Assembly: GCF_021390395.1 (NCBI RefSeq)
Contig: NZ_JAJUWT010000009.1
Span: 124,001-188,000, forward strand
DNA from: Saccharothrix sp. S26
Lineage (GTDB): Bacteria; Actinomycetota; Actinomycetes; Mycobacteriales; Pseudonocardiaceae
Reading direction: 5' to 3'
DNA length: 64,000 bases
Shown here: positions 41,536 through 50,241 of the stretch, piece by piece
Layout of the letters: each line of letters starts with the position of its first letter
Numbering within the stretch: position 1 is the first letter of the stretch
Notes under the pieces: model-generated
Seen by the model: only the letters and a program-made list of their open reading frames with translations
Database searches by the model: none
What the model was told of the DNA's origin: nothing
Program-made: the position numbers and the translations under genes

Positions 41536-43400
41536 CCGACCCGCCCCTCGACCGCGTCCGCGAACCGGTCCGCCTGCAACCGGAACAGCTCGGCGTAACG
41601 CCCGCCCCGGGCCAGCAGGTCGGCGTGGCCGCCCTGCTCAACGACCCGGCCGTGTTCGAGCACGACGATGAGGTCGGCGTGCCGCACGGTGGAGAACCGG
41701 TGGGAGATCAGCAGGGTGGTCGCGCCCTCGGCGAGGTCGGCGAACTCCTCGAAGAAGCCGGTCTCGGCGCGCACGTCGAGGCTGGCGGTCGGTTCGTCCA
41801 GCACCACGACCCGCGCGCCGTGGCGCAGCGCGAACAACGCCCTCGCCAACGCCACGCGCTGCCACTGGCCGCCGGACAGCTCCGCGCCGCCGCTGAGGTG
41901 GCGGGCCAGCGGCGTGTCCAGGCCGCGGGGCAGGCCGGCCACCGCCGCGGTCAGGCCGACGGCGTCCACGACCTCCCGGATCCCCGCGCGGTCGGCGCGG
42001 GAGCCGACCGCGCCGAGCCCCACGTTGTCCGCGACGGACGCCTCGTACCGCACGAAGTCCTGGAAGATCACGCTGAGCCGGGCACGCCACGCGTCGAGCG
42101 GGAACTCGCGGATGTCCACGCCGTCGAGCGTGATCACGCCCGTCGTCGGCTCGTAGAGGCGGGCGAGCAGCTTGACCAGGGTCGTCTTGCCCGCGCCGTT
42201 CACGCCGACGATCGCCGTGCAGCGGCCGATCGGGATCGTCAGGTCCAAGCGGTCGAAGACCGCGCGCTCCTGGCCCGGGTAGCGGAAGCCGACCTGCTCG
42301 AACCGGATGACGCCCACCGGCTCCGGCACGGTCGGCCGCCGGGCCGGGCGGGGATGTTCTTCGTCGACGAGCGCGGCGAACCGCCGCACGGCGTCGTAGG
42401 CCCTCATGCCCACGGCGGTCGGCAGGTCCGCTTCCGGGTAGTGCTCGGCCAGCCGCAGCAGGCCCAGGACGGCGGTGGCGACGAGGACGAACCCGGTGAG
42501 GGTGATCTCGTGCGCGGTCGCGCCGAGCACCGCGAAGACCACGGCCGTGACCGCGACCGCCAGGACCGAGAACCGGACGAACGGCCACAGGTAGATCGCG
42601 CGCCGTTCCGCCCACAGCGGCCCGAGGTAGCGCAGGTGCGTCTCGCGCAGGCGTTGCCGCAGGTGGCCGTCCAGGCCGAAGACCCGGATCTCCTTGGCCG
42701 CGGCGGCCCCGCCGGCCAGCTCGCGCAGGTAGTCGACCTCGCGCTGCTCGGCGGCGAGCAGGGACCGGGCGCGCGCGTACCGGCGCAGCCCGCCGCGCTG
42801 GCCGTGGCGGAACAACAGCACGGTGACGACCAGCGCGACCGCGGCGGGCCACGAGAACACCGCGCCGATCGCGACCGCGCAGCCGGCGAGCTCGGTGTAG
42901 CGGGCGATCAGCGCGAGCAGGCCGGTGGCGGCCCGGCCGGGGCTCTGCACGCCGAACTCCACCTCCCGCGCGGCGGTGCGCAGCGCGTCCAACGCCCGTT
43001 GGTCCTCCAGCGGGCCGAGGCCGGGGCTGCGCAGCGACGCGGCCATCAGCTCGTCGACCACCCGGCCGTCGACCCGCCGCGTCACCAGCTCGCCCAGGGC
43101 CCGTTCCACCGGGGAGAGCAGCTGCCTGCCGACGAACGCGCCCGCCGCGACGCCGAACACCGCGACCAGCCCGTGCCACGCGGCCGAGTCGAGCCCGCCG
43201 CGCACGGCCGCGGGCACCCGGCCGAGCACCATCGCGGTGGCGACGGTGAACACGACGGGCAGGCAGCCGAGCAGCAGGTTGATCGCGACCAGCGCGGCGA
43301 CCGGCCACCGGCCCGCGCGCGGGAGCAGCCGGACGATGTCCCGCCGTGCGGCGAACCGCTCTCGCGCCGTGCCGAGCCAGGAGGGGCGCCTCGGCCCCAT
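41532..43400 (-). CDS. ABC exporter, fused membrane and ATPase domains (first of a pair)
   Basis: A 622-residue half-transporter with an Arg-rich cytoplasmic N-terminus (about 1-30), six helices and an ATPase: Walker A TAIVGVNGAGKTTLVKLL, signature AELSGGQWQRVALARAL, Walker B VVVLDEPTASLD and LISHRFSTV. Both halves keep consensus ATPase residues, including Glu after Walker B. It begins at ATG 43400, directly after the TAG of the glycosyltransferase. No peptidase or cyclic-nucleotide domain is present. The pair resembles exporters of peptides, glycolipids or polyketides. Confidence 0.92.
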   Translation of the reverse strand: MGPRRPSWLGTARERFAARRDIVRLLPRAGRWPVAALVAINLLLGCLPVVFTVATAMVLGRVPAAVRGGLDSAAWHGLVAVFGVAAGAFVGRQLLSPVERALGELVTRRVDGRVVDELMAASLRSPGLGPLEDQRALDALRTAAREVEFGVQSPGRAATGLLALIARYTELAGCAVAIGAVFSWPAAVALVVTVLLFRHGQRGGLRRYARARSLLAAEQREVDYLRELAGGAAAAKEIRVFGLDGHLRQRLRETHLRYLGPLWAERRAIYLWPFVRFSVLAVAVTAVVFAVLGATAHEITLTGFVLVATAVLGLLRLAEHYPEADLPTAVGMRAYDAVRRFAALVDEEHPRPARRPTVPEPVGVIRFEQVGFRYPGQERAVFDRLDLTIPIGRCTAIVGVNGAGKTTLVKLLARLYEPTTGVITLDGVDIREFPLDAWRARLSVIFQDFVRYEASVADNVGLGAVGSRADRAGIREVVDAVGLTAAVAGLPRGLDTPLARHLSGGAELSGGQWQRVALARALFALRHGARVVVLDEPTASLDVRAETGFFEEFADLAEGATTLLISHRFSTVRHADLIVVLEHGRVVEQGGHADLLARGGRYAELFRLQADRFADAVEGRVG

Positions 43401-44318
43401 CTACCCGGAGACCTTGCGCTGTGCCAGGTAGTCGGCGCAGCTGGGCAGCCCGCGTTCGGCGATGACGTCGTCGAACGCCGAGAAGCGGATCGCCGGCTCC
43501 TCGGTCAGCAGCCGGGTGATCGGCGTGTCGTACTTCTCCGCGATGTAGCGGTAGTTCTCCAGGGCGGACGCCGTGTTGTCGCCCTGGTCCTTGTCGTGCG
43601 GGTAGTGGATGGAGCTCGCCCGCCTGCTCACGGCGAACCGGGCCCCGTCGCGGTGCAGCCGGTAGGCGAGGTCGAGGTCCTCCCCGCCCCACTGCCGGAA
43701 CTCCTCGTCGTACATGCCGATCGCGCGCACCTGCTCCGTGCGTGCCGACGCGTGGCACGTCCAGTACATCAACCAGGGGGCGCGGAGGTGGCCGAAGTCG
43801 TCGGAGTGCCGCTCGTAGAACGGTTCGCGCACGTCCGGCCACGACCGCGTGCGCGCCAGCGAGCCGATGGTCGAGTCGACGTCGTCCACGTCCACGAACT
43901 TGCGGATCAGCCGGGCGTCCTCGTTGTCGAGGTTGAAGCAGTACACGTAACCGTTCAGCGCCAACGGCTCCGCGGCGGCGGCGTGGGCGTCCAGGTGCGC
44001 GGTCAGGCTCGCGGAGTGCAGCAGCACCCCGGAGTCGACGAAGACGCAGACCTCGCCGCGCGCGTGCCGGATGCCGACGTTGCGAGCCCGGGCGACCCGG
44101 TAGCCCTCGTCGGGTTGGTGGAAGTACCGCAGGTCGAGCCGGTCCTCGAACGCCCGCACCGCGGCCGCGGTGTCGTCGCTGGAGCCGTCGTCGACGACCA
44201 CCACCTCGAACCGGTCGCGGTGCAGGTCCTGCCTGGCCAGCGAGTCGAGCGTCAGCTCGAGCAATCGTCTCCTGTTGTAGGTCGGGACGATGACCGTGCA
44301 ACGCGATGAGCTACCCAC
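43401..44318 (-). CDS. GT2-family glycosyltransferase with GalNAc-T-like C-terminus
   Basis: A 305-residue GT-A fold enzyme. The N-terminal nucleotide region is CTVIVPTYNRRRLLELTLDS, with VVVVDDGSSDD. The DxD-like motif is VCVFVDSGVLL, and the C-terminal acceptor/catalytic loop is FRQWGGEDLDLAYRLHRDG (galactosyltransferase C-terminal type). It moves a sugar from an NDP-sugar to an unknown acceptor. The start is GTG 44318 with CGGAGGAG at good spacing. It is transcribed with the two ABC exporter genes (stop and next start touch), suggesting that the glycosylated product is exported. Confidence 0.9.
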   Translation of the reverse strand: MGSSSRCTVIVPTYNRRRLLELTLDSLARQDLHRDRFEVVVVDDGSSDDTAAAVRAFEDRLDLRYFHQPDEGYRVARARNVGIRHARGEVCVFVDSGVLLHSASLTAHLDAHAAAAEPLALNGYVYCFNLDNEDARLIRKFVDVDDVDSTIGSLARTRSWPDVREPFYERHSDDFGHLRAPWLMYWTCHASARTEQVRAIGMYDEEFRQWGGEDLDLAYRLHRDGARFAVSRRASSIHYPHDKDQGDNTASALENYRYIAEKYDTPITRLLTEEPAIRFSAFDDVIAERGLPSCADYLAQRKVSG

Positions 44319-44419
44319 GAGAAGCTCTCCTCCGAGAGGCCGGGGGCCGGTCGGGTCGACACTCCCCGCCGATGACCGCGCAAGTCTGCCGAGGGTCGCG
44401 AGCGGCGGTCAACACCGTC

Positions 44420-44569
44420 TCAGTTCGGGCCGCCGAACGCGTCCTCCACCAGGTCGACCAACGGCCCCATCAGGTCGGCGAAGACCTCGCGCACCGCCGG
44501 CACGAAGATGATCACGGCCACCAGCAGCGCCACGTACGGGGCCAGGCCGCCCCTGCGCTTCGACGCCAT
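44420..44569 (-). CDS. Short hydrophobic peptide upstream of the GT2/ABC genes
   Basis: A 49-residue peptide starting at ATG 44569 (MASKRRGGLAPYVALLVAVI) with one membrane-length helix and an acidic end DLVEDAFGGPN. A GGGGGTG stretch lies close upstream. It has no Cys and only Ser4 near the start, so it is a poor substrate for thioether chemistry. It is 101 nt upstream of the glycosyltransferase on the same strand and could be either a small membrane protein or a precursor peptide. I do not recognise it. Confidence 0.5.
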   Translation of the reverse strand: MASKRRGGLAPYVALLVAVIIFVPAVREVFADLMGPLVDLVEDAFGGPN

Positions 44570-44731
44570 GCCCACCCCCGTCTCGTTGTCCGCACCAGCA
44601 TCGCACGACCGGCATCGGCGGGCAGTCCCGCCGGTGCCGGTCGTGCGAGCGTTCGCCGGGTGGGTGGCGGCCCGCACGACGTCACGGCCGTCGAGCCGGC
44701 GCGGTCGGCCGCGTCGAAGGGGCGTGCCGGG

Positions 44732-45565
44732 TCAGTCCGGCAGCGCGGCGAGCACCGACTTCAGCTCCGGCTCGCTCAGCACGACGCCGAACCGGTCGGC
44801 CAGCACCTCGGCGAACCCGTCGTCCTCGACCCGCGACTCCTCGCGCCGGCCGTCGGCGTGGCGCAGGGTCAGCACGCGGTTGTTCAGGTTGAGCCGCCAG
44901 TGCTCGGCGATCCGCTCCAGGAACACCCGGCCCACGAACGGCGAGCGCGGGTTGGTCGAGATGAAGTGGTTGGCCACCAGGCAGTCGATGCGGTGGTGGG
45001 CCTCCAGCGAGAACCGGTAGACCGGGAACCAGCCGTCGTCGCGCTTCAGGTACAGGCACCACGGCTGCGGCCGGTCGCGTTCCTCGGCCAGCCGGTAGGT
45101 CCAGCCCGCCTGCTCCGACACGACGTCGCCGAACGGCACCGGGTCCAGCGGGCCGCTGTCGCCGAAACCCACGTCGGCGAGGTAGGCCGTGCCGTCCTCC
45201 ACCTCCACGCGCAGCGCCATGTGGGTGCGCGGCAACGGCTTGCCGTAGTGCAGGTCCGGCCGGGCGAACAGCCGCGTGACGCGGTAGCCGAGCCGGTCCA
45301 GCAGGGCGGCGAGCAGCATGTTGTGCTCGTAGCAGTAACCGCCGCGCCGGTTCTCCAGCAGCTTCGCCTGCATCGCCGGCACGTCGAGGTCGACGCCGCG
45401 GCCGAGCACCACGTCGAGGTTCTCGAACGGGATGGTCAGCACGTGCGCCCGGTGCAACCGGCGCAGGTTCTGCGCTGTCGGCGCGAGCGGCCCGGTGATT
45501 CCGAGCCGGTCGAGGTACGTGTCGACGTCAAGGCGGTCGGACTCCCACTGGTCTTCGGTGCGCAT
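44732..45565 (-). CDS. nat: Arylamine N-acetyltransferase
   Basis: A 277-residue NAT. The catalytic triad is complete: Cys in NRRGGYCYEHN (about 77), His in RTHMALRV (about 115) and Asp in LADVGFGDSG (about 130). It transfers acetyl from acetyl-CoA to arylamines and hydrazines; in some actinomycetes relatives act as amide synthases that close ansamycin rings. No ansamycin or AHBA genes are in the window, so a detoxifying or lipid-related role is likelier. The start is ATG 45565. Confidence 0.95.
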   Translation of the reverse strand: MRTEDQWESDRLDVDTYLDRLGITGPLAPTAQNLRRLHRAHVLTIPFENLDVVLGRGVDLDVPAMQAKLLENRRGGYCYEHNMLLAALLDRLGYRVTRLFARPDLHYGKPLPRTHMALRVEVEDGTAYLADVGFGDSGPLDPVPFGDVVSEQAGWTYRLAEERDRPQPWCLYLKRDDGWFPVYRFSLEAHHRIDCLVANHFISTNPRSPFVGRVFLERIAEHWRLNLNNRVLTLRHADGRREESRVEDDGFAEVLADRFGVVLSEPELKSVLAALPD

Positions 45566-45689
45566 CCCACGTCCCTTACTCGCTCAGCGACCGAGTGACT
45601 ACCGTCTGCTATCGACCATAGCGACTTTCGTCAGATCGTGACGAGTGCTCGCACCGCGCCGGCCGGCACGACGCTTCGGGAGCGCGACA

Positions 45690-45705
45690 GCGGGAGAACT
45701 CCCGC
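45690..45705 (-). terminator. Short hairpin after the citrate synthase gene
   Basis: GCGGGAG (45690-45696) and CTCCCGC (45699-45705) form an inverted repeat 5 nt past the citrate synthase stop. The 2-nt centre means that the real loop must open further. It is a plausible terminator in a region with no other structure. Confidence 0.4.
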
Positions 45706-45710
45706 CCTGG

Positions 45711-46892
45711 TCAGCGTTGTGGGCGCACGCCGGTGTAGACGCCGGTCGGGCGGAACCTCATGCCGGGCTCGCGGTACTCCTCGATCGCGTGCGCGAGCCA
45801 GCCCGCGCAGCGCGCCAGCGCGAAGATCGCCTCGCCCGCGTCCGGGCGCAGGCCGAAGGCGTGCATCAGCGCGGCCAACGCCAGGTCGACGTTGGGGAAC
45901 GTGCCGGCGCCGGGTGCGACCGCGTCCACCGTGGCCATGACGTCCCGGGCGGCCTCGTGCCCGCGCAGCGCGGTGAACAACGCCTCGGCCCGCGGGTCGC
46001 GGTCGCGGTAGACGCGGTGCCCGAAGCCGGGGACCCCGCCGGTGCGCTGCCGTTCCGCCAACGCGCCGAACGGGTCGTCCGCCGCGTCACGCAGGAACCG
46101 GTACGCGAGGGTGCTGGCGACACCGTGGTACTGGCCGTCGACCGCGCCCAGGCCGGCGGACACCACGGAGTACGGGTGGGCGCGGGCGCTGGCGGCCACG
46201 CGCACGGCGACCGTGGACACGGCGAGGTCGTGGTCGGCGAGCAGGACCAGCGCCAGGTCGAGCAGCGCCGGGTCGACGGGCCGGTCGCCGAGCTTGCCCG
46301 CCAGCCGTTGGGCGATGCGGTCGCCCTCGCCCGCCGCGCCGGGCAACACGTCGGCGAGCACGCCGATGAGCCGCCTGCCGACGCGGACGACGGCCGCGGG
46401 CGACAGGTCGAACCGCAGCGGGTCGGTGGCGCCCAGCACGGCGGCGGCGACCTTGAACCGGTCGGTCGTGCGCGCCGCGTCCGGCAACGCGGCCAGCGCG
46501 GCGCGGACGGTGTTCACGAGCGGCTCGTCGACGGGGAACGGGTCGGGGTCGGCCAGGTGCCCGGTCCACAGCAGCGTGGCGACCGACTCGAACGCGTGCG
46601 ACGCCGCGAGGTCGGTGGCGCGGTGGCCGCGGTAGCACAGCTCGTCACCGTCGAGCAGCGTGAGCTCGGTGCGGATCCGCTCGACCGCACCGGACGGCGG
46701 GCGTTCGTCACGGCCGCGCGCGGCGAAGTCCTCGACCTCGGGCTGCGCGAAGAAGCTCCCCCGCCGACCGGGCAGCCGCACGCTGCGCAGCAGGCCGCGG
46801 CTGGCGTAGGCGTAGACGGTCTCGGTCTTCACGCCGAGCCGCCGCGCCACCTCGGCGGTGGTCAGGTAACGCTCGTCACTCCCGGTCCGCAC
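45711..46892 (-). CDS. Citrate synthase fused to an N-terminal helix-turn-helix
   Basis: A 393-residue protein. Residues 8-60 are a MerR/excisionase-like DNA-binding module (LTTAEVARRLGVKTETVYAY). The rest is a short-form citrate synthase with GFGHRVYRDRDPRAEALF and the catalytic Asp region FPNVDLALAAL. The first active-site His sits in DGQYHGVAS instead of the usual PLHGGA, so activity may be altered. It is divergent from a second citrate synthase at 46985; the 92-bp gap holds two dyads. The fusion suggests a metabolic enzyme used as its own regulator, or a regulator that senses oxaloacetate or citrate (inference). Confidence 0.88.
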   Translation of the reverse strand: MRTGSDERYLTTAEVARRLGVKTETVYAYASRGLLRSVRLPGRRGSFFAQPEVEDFAARGRDERPPSGAVERIRTELTLLDGDELCYRGHRATDLAASHAFESVATLLWTGHLADPDPFPVDEPLVNTVRAALAALPDAARTTDRFKVAAAVLGATDPLRFDLSPAAVVRVGRRLIGVLADVLPGAAGEGDRIAQRLAGKLGDRPVDPALLDLALVLLADHDLAVSTVAVRVAASARAHPYSVVSAGLGAVDGQYHGVASTLAYRFLRDAADDPFGALAERQRTGGVPGFGHRVYRDRDPRAEALFTALRGHEAARDVMATVDAVAPGAGTFPNVDLALAALMHAFGLRPDAGEAIFALARCAGWLAHAIEEYREPGMRFRPTGVYTGVRPQR

Positions 46893-46922
46893 GACCTGCG
46901 ACTCCTCGTTCGTATTGACTGC

Positions 46923-46953
46923 ATCAACATTGACAATAGTTGATTCGCGAATC
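46923..46953. promoter_or_regulatory. Overlapping dyads between divergent citrate synthase genes
   Basis: ATCAAC (46923-46928) and GTTGAT (46939-46944) form an inverted repeat with a 10-bp centre. It overlaps the perfect 12-bp palindrome GATTCGCGAATC (46942-46953). Both lie in the only A/T-rich part of the 92-bp divergent promoter, 30 nt upstream of one gene and 30-60 nt upstream of the other. They are a likely site for the helix-turn-helix half of the fused citrate synthase. Confidence 0.5.
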
Positions 46954-46984
46954 GACAGTGGATCGGGTCGACGAGGAGGTTGTC

Positions 46985-48145
46985 ATGGATGCACCGGCGG
47001 GCCTGCGCGACGTCGTGGTCACCACCACCGAACTGGGTGACGTGCGCGGCGGCGAGGGCTTCTACCACTACCGCGGCTACTCGGCGGTCGAGCTGGCCCG
47101 GACCAGGACGTTGGAGGACGTCTGGTTCCTGTTCGTGGAGGGCCGGTTGCCCGACCCCGCCGAACGCGCCCGCTTCACCGAGGACGTCACCGCGCTGCGG
47201 CACGTGCCGGACGAGGTGCGCGAGGTGCTGCCCGCGATCGCCCGCGCCGGCGACCGGTTCACCCCGCTGGCCGGTCTGCGCACGGCGTTGTCGCTGCTCG
47301 CCGCCGCACGCGGGCTGCCGCCGGTGTGGGACGTGACGCCCGAGCGCCGTCGGGCCGACGCGTTGCTGGTCAGCGCCGTGACGCCGACCATCCTCGCGGC
47401 GCTGCACCGGTTGCGGGCCGGGCTGCCGCCGCTGGAGCCCCGCGCGGACCTGTCCGCGGCGGCGAACTGGCTGTACATGGTCACCGGCGAGGTGCCCGAC
47501 GAGGCACGGGCCGCCGCCGTGCAGAGCTACCTGGTCTCCACCGTCGACCACGGGTTCAACGCCTCCACGTTCACCGCCCGGGTCGTCGCGTCCACCGGGT
47601 CGGACGTCGTCTCCGCGATCGCCGCGGCCGTCGGCGCGTTCGTCGGTCCGCTGCACGGCGGCGCGCCGGACCGCGCGCTCGACAGCCTGGACGAGATCGG
47701 CTCGCTCGACCGGGTCGACGCCTGGGTGCGGGACAAGGTGCGCTCCGGCGACCGCATCATGGGCTTCGGCCACGCGGTCTACCGCACCGAGGACCCGCGC
47801 GCCCGGATGCTGCGGGAGATCGCGCTCGACCTCGGTCGCCGCGGCTTCGACCCGGCGCTCGCCGAGTTCGCCACCACCGTCGAACGCCGGGTGGTGGAGG
47901 TCCTCGCCGAGCTGAAGCCCGGTCGCGAGCTGTACGCGAACGTCGAGTTCTACGCGGGCGTCGTGATGGAGCAGTGCGGCATACCCCGGTCGATGTTCAC
48001 GCCGACGTTCGCCGCGAGCCGGGTCATCGGCTGGTCGGCCAACGTGCTGGAGCAGGCGGCCGGCGGCAAGGTGATCCGCCCGGCGGCCCGCTACGTCGGC
48101 CCGCCCGCGCCACGACCGCTGCCGGCGGCTGCGGTGCGGCGCTAA
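46985..48145 (+). CDS. Citrate synthase / 2-methylcitrate synthase
   Basis: A 386-residue short-form citrate synthase. The active-site residues are normal: His in VGPLHGGAPDRAL, His in IMGFGHAVYRTEDPRARML and Asp in NVEFYAGVVME. N-terminal GGEGFYHYRGYSAVELA is the family's opening (usually YRGYDI). It condenses oxaloacetate with acetyl-CoA or propionyl-CoA; the two cannot be told apart by sequence alone, and prpB/prpD genes are not nearby. The start is ATG 46985 with GAGGAGG upstream. It is divergent from the helix-turn-helix fused paralogue. Confidence 0.93.
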   Translation: MDAPAGLRDVVVTTTELGDVRGGEGFYHYRGYSAVELARTRTLEDVWFLFVEGRLPDPAERARFTEDVTALRHVPDEVREVLPAIARAGDRFTPLAGLRTALSLLAAARGLPPVWDVTPERRRADALLVSAVTPTILAALHRLRAGLPPLEPRADLSAAANWLYMVTGEVPDEARAAAVQSYLVSTVDHGFNASTFTARVVASTGSDVVSAIAAAVGAFVGPLHGGAPDRALDSLDEIGSLDRVDAWVRDKVRSGDRIMGFGHAVYRTEDPRARMLREIALDLGRRGFDPALAEFATTVERRVVEVLAELKPGRELYANVEFYAGVVMEQCGIPRSMFTPTFAASRVIGWSANVLEQAAGGKVIRPAARYVGPPAPRPLPAAAVRR

Positions 48146-48223
48146 TTCCTTTGCGCGACCGGCGTCCTCCTCCTAGCGTCCGCGCCGAGTCCGCGCCCGT
48201 GCGGGCGGAACGGGGGGTCGCCG

Positions 48224-48943
48224 GTGGCCAGTCAGCTCGTCGCGCTCTGCTTCGACGCGAACGACCCACCCGGCCTCGCGCGCTTCTGGGCCGGCCTCCT
48301 GGGCTGGGAGGTCGCCGAGAGCCCCGGGGACGGCGTCGAGCTCCGGCCGGACGACGACACGGGCTTCTCCCTGCGGTTCCTCCCGACCGACGAGCCCAAG
48401 GCCGGCAAGAACCAGGCGCACTTCGACCTGACCAGCGCATCCCCGGAGGACCAGCGGCAGACCGCGGCGCGAGCGCTGGACCTCGGCGCTCGGCACGTCG
48501 ACGTCGGTCAGCGCCCGGAGGAGCCGCACGTCGTCCTGGCCGATCCGGAGGGCAACGAGTTCTGCGTCATCGAGCCGGGCAACGACTTCCTGGCCGAGTG
48601 CGGCTTCGTCGGCGCGCTGGCGTGCGACGGGTCGCGGGAGGTCGGGTACTTCTGGGCTGAGGCGCTCGGGTGGCCGTTGGTCTGGGACCGGGACCAGGAG
48701 ACCGCGATCCGCTCGCCGCACGGCGGCCCGAAGATCACCTGGGGCGGGCCGCCGGTGCCGCCGAAGGTCGGGAGGAACCGGCTGCGCTTCGACCTCGTGC
48801 CGGTGGACGGCGACCAGGGGGCCGAGGTCGACCGCCTGGTCTCACTCGGCGCGACCCGCCTGGACGTCGACCGGGACGAGGCCGGCCGGGTGGTCCTGGC
48901 CGATCCGGACGGCAACGAGTTCCACGTGCTGCCCCGGCGTTAG
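48224..48943 (+). CDS. Two-domain VOC (glyoxalase-like) protein
   Basis: A 239-residue protein with two tandem vicinal-oxygen-chelate modules. Each has an opening LARFWAGLLGWEV / VGYFWAEALGWPL and an ending VLADPEGNEFCVI / VLADPDGNEFHVL. Metal-ligand positions are only partly kept, which is common in actinobacterial VOC proteins of unknown or resistance-related function. It starts at GTG 48224. The stop overlaps the convergent XRE-cupin gene by 4 nt. Confidence 0.88.
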   Translation: MASQLVALCFDANDPPGLARFWAGLLGWEVAESPGDGVELRPDDDTGFSLRFLPTDEPKAGKNQAHFDLTSASPEDQRQTAARALDLGARHVDVGQRPEEPHVVLADPEGNEFCVIEPGNDFLAECGFVGALACDGSREVGYFWAEALGWPLVWDRDQETAIRSPHGGPKITWGGPPVPPKVGRNRLRFDLVPVDGDQGAEVDRLVSLGATRLDVDRDEAGRVVLADPDGNEFHVLPRR

Positions 48944-49524
48944 GGCGGCGTCACGGCCCTGATGTGGGCGCGTTCGCCCTGCCTGCCGACGAGGCTGAGG
49001 AACTCGACGGGGCCCGCTGCGGTGGCGCCGAACCAGTGCGGGGTGCGGGTGTCGAACTCCGCCGCCTCGCCGGGGCGCAGGCGCAGGTCCTGCTCGCCGA
49101 GGACCAGGCGCAGCGTGCCGTTGAGGACGTAGACCCAGTCGTGGCCCTCGTGGGTGCGCAGGTCGGGCGCGCGGTCGTCGTCGCCGGTCCGCAGGACGAA
49201 CTTGTACGCCTGGATGCCGCCGGGTCTGCGGGTCAGCGGCAGGACGGTCGCGCCGTCGCCGCACGCGATGGGGCGCAGGTTGATCCGAGGGTCGCCGGTC
49301 GGCGGCGCGCCGACGAGTTCGTCGAGGGTGACGCCGTGCACGCGGGCCAGCGGCAGCAGCTGCTCCAGCGTGGGGCGGCGCAGGCCCGCTTCGAGCCGGG
49401 AGAGCGTGCTGGTGGAGATGCCGGTTTCCGCCGCCAGCTCGGCGAGCGTGATCTCGCGGCGCTGCCGCAGGTGCTTCAACCTCGGGCCGACGGCGTCGAG
49501 CGTGCGGTCCGCGTGCTCGTCCAT
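48940..49524 (-). CDS. XRE-family regulator with cupin domain
   Basis: A 194-residue regulator. The N-terminal helix-turn-helix (TLAELAAETGISTSTLSRLE) covers about 15-75, and a C-terminal cupin barrel (THEGHDWVYVLNGTLRLVLG, LRPGEAAEFDTRTPHWFG) covers about 110-185. The cupin probably senses a small ligand. The gene is divergent from the methyltransferase at 49623, with 98 bp between them, a pairing often seen in actinomycetes. It likely represses that gene. Confidence 0.92.
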   Translation of the reverse strand: MDEHADRTLDAVGPRLKHLRQRREITLAELAAETGISTSTLSRLEAGLRRPTLEQLLPLARVHGVTLDELVGAPPTGDPRINLRPIACGDGATVLPLTRRPGGIQAYKFVLRTGDDDRAPDLRTHEGHDWVYVLNGTLRLVLGEQDLRLRPGEAAEFDTRTPHWFGATAAGPVEFLSLVGRQGERAHIRAVTPP

Positions 49525-49622
49525 CCGGCCAGTTTGCCATTCGGCAAGAAGTTTTGCGGTTCCGCGTCGTGCGGGGTCACCATCGGCGGCGACCCACCGC
49601 GACGACGAAGGAGCAGGTCACG

Positions 49623-50231
49623 ATGGCCGGATTCGACCAGGACTACTGGGAGCGGCACTGGCGTGAGGCGCACCACGGCGGCCACACGGCCACCGGCGCA
49701 CCCAACCCGCACCTGGTCGCCGAGGTCGGCGACCTGGAGCCGGGCACCGCGTTGGACGCCGGGTGCGGCACGGGCGCGGAGGCCGCCTGGCTCGCGTCAC
49801 GCGGCTGGCGGGTCACCGCGGCCGACATCTCCGCCGAAGTCCTCGCCCGCGCCGCCGAGCGCGCCACCACCGACGTGCGGTGGGTCGAAGCGGACCTGAC
49901 CACCTGGCGGCCGGACACCTCTTTCGACCTCGTCACGACGCACTACGCGCACCCGGCGATGCCGCAGCTCGCGTTCTACGGCCGGATCTCCGAGTGGGTG
50001 TCCCCCGGCGGCACGCTGGTGATCGTCGGGCACCTGCACACCGCGAACGCCACCGGCCACGAGCACCACCCGCCCGCCGAGGCATCGGTGACCCTCGCCG
50101 ACATCACGGCGGTGCTGGACCCCGCGCACTGGCGGATCGTCACCGCCGAAGAACACCGCCGCACGCTCGACCACGACGGCCGGTCGACCCCCTTGCACGA
50201 CGTCGTCGTCCGCGCCACCCGCCGTCCGTGA
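49623..50231 (+). CDS. Class I SAM-dependent methyltransferase
   Basis: A 202-residue methyltransferase. The SAM site is TALDAGCGTGAEAAWLASRG and WRVTAADISAEVL, with the third-strand motif DLTTWRPDTSFDLVTTHYAH. The N-terminus FDQDYWERHWREAHHGG is common in small actinobacterial methyltransferases of thiopurine-like or tellurite-resistance (TehB-like) type. The substrate is unknown. The start is ATG 49623 with AAGGAGCAGG upstream. It is paired with the XRE-cupin regulator. Confidence 0.9.
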   Translation: MAGFDQDYWERHWREAHHGGHTATGAPNPHLVAEVGDLEPGTALDAGCGTGAEAAWLASRGWRVTAADISAEVLARAAERATTDVRWVEADLTTWRPDTSFDLVTTHYAHPAMPQLAFYGRISEWVSPGGTLVIVGHLHTANATGHEHHPPAEASVTLADITAVLDPAHWRIVTAEEHRRTLDHDGRSTPLHDVVVRATRRP

Positions 50232-50241
50232 CGGCACCGCG

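Noticed and set aside
41490..44309. A 939-codon plus-strand open frame
   Set aside because: It is the complement of two ABC exporters and a glycosyltransferase with complete motifs; its own translation has no domain and biased composition.
44420..44569. Double-glycine leader peptide of a bacteriocin
   Set aside because: RRGG occurs after only 8 residues, far shorter than known double-glycine leaders, and neither ABC protein has a C39 peptidase domain; kept only as an unknown small peptide.
44732..45565. Ansamycin amide synthase (RifF-like) role for the NAT
   Set aside because: No AHBA or type I PKS genes are in the window; ordinary arylamine N-acetyltransferase is the simpler call.
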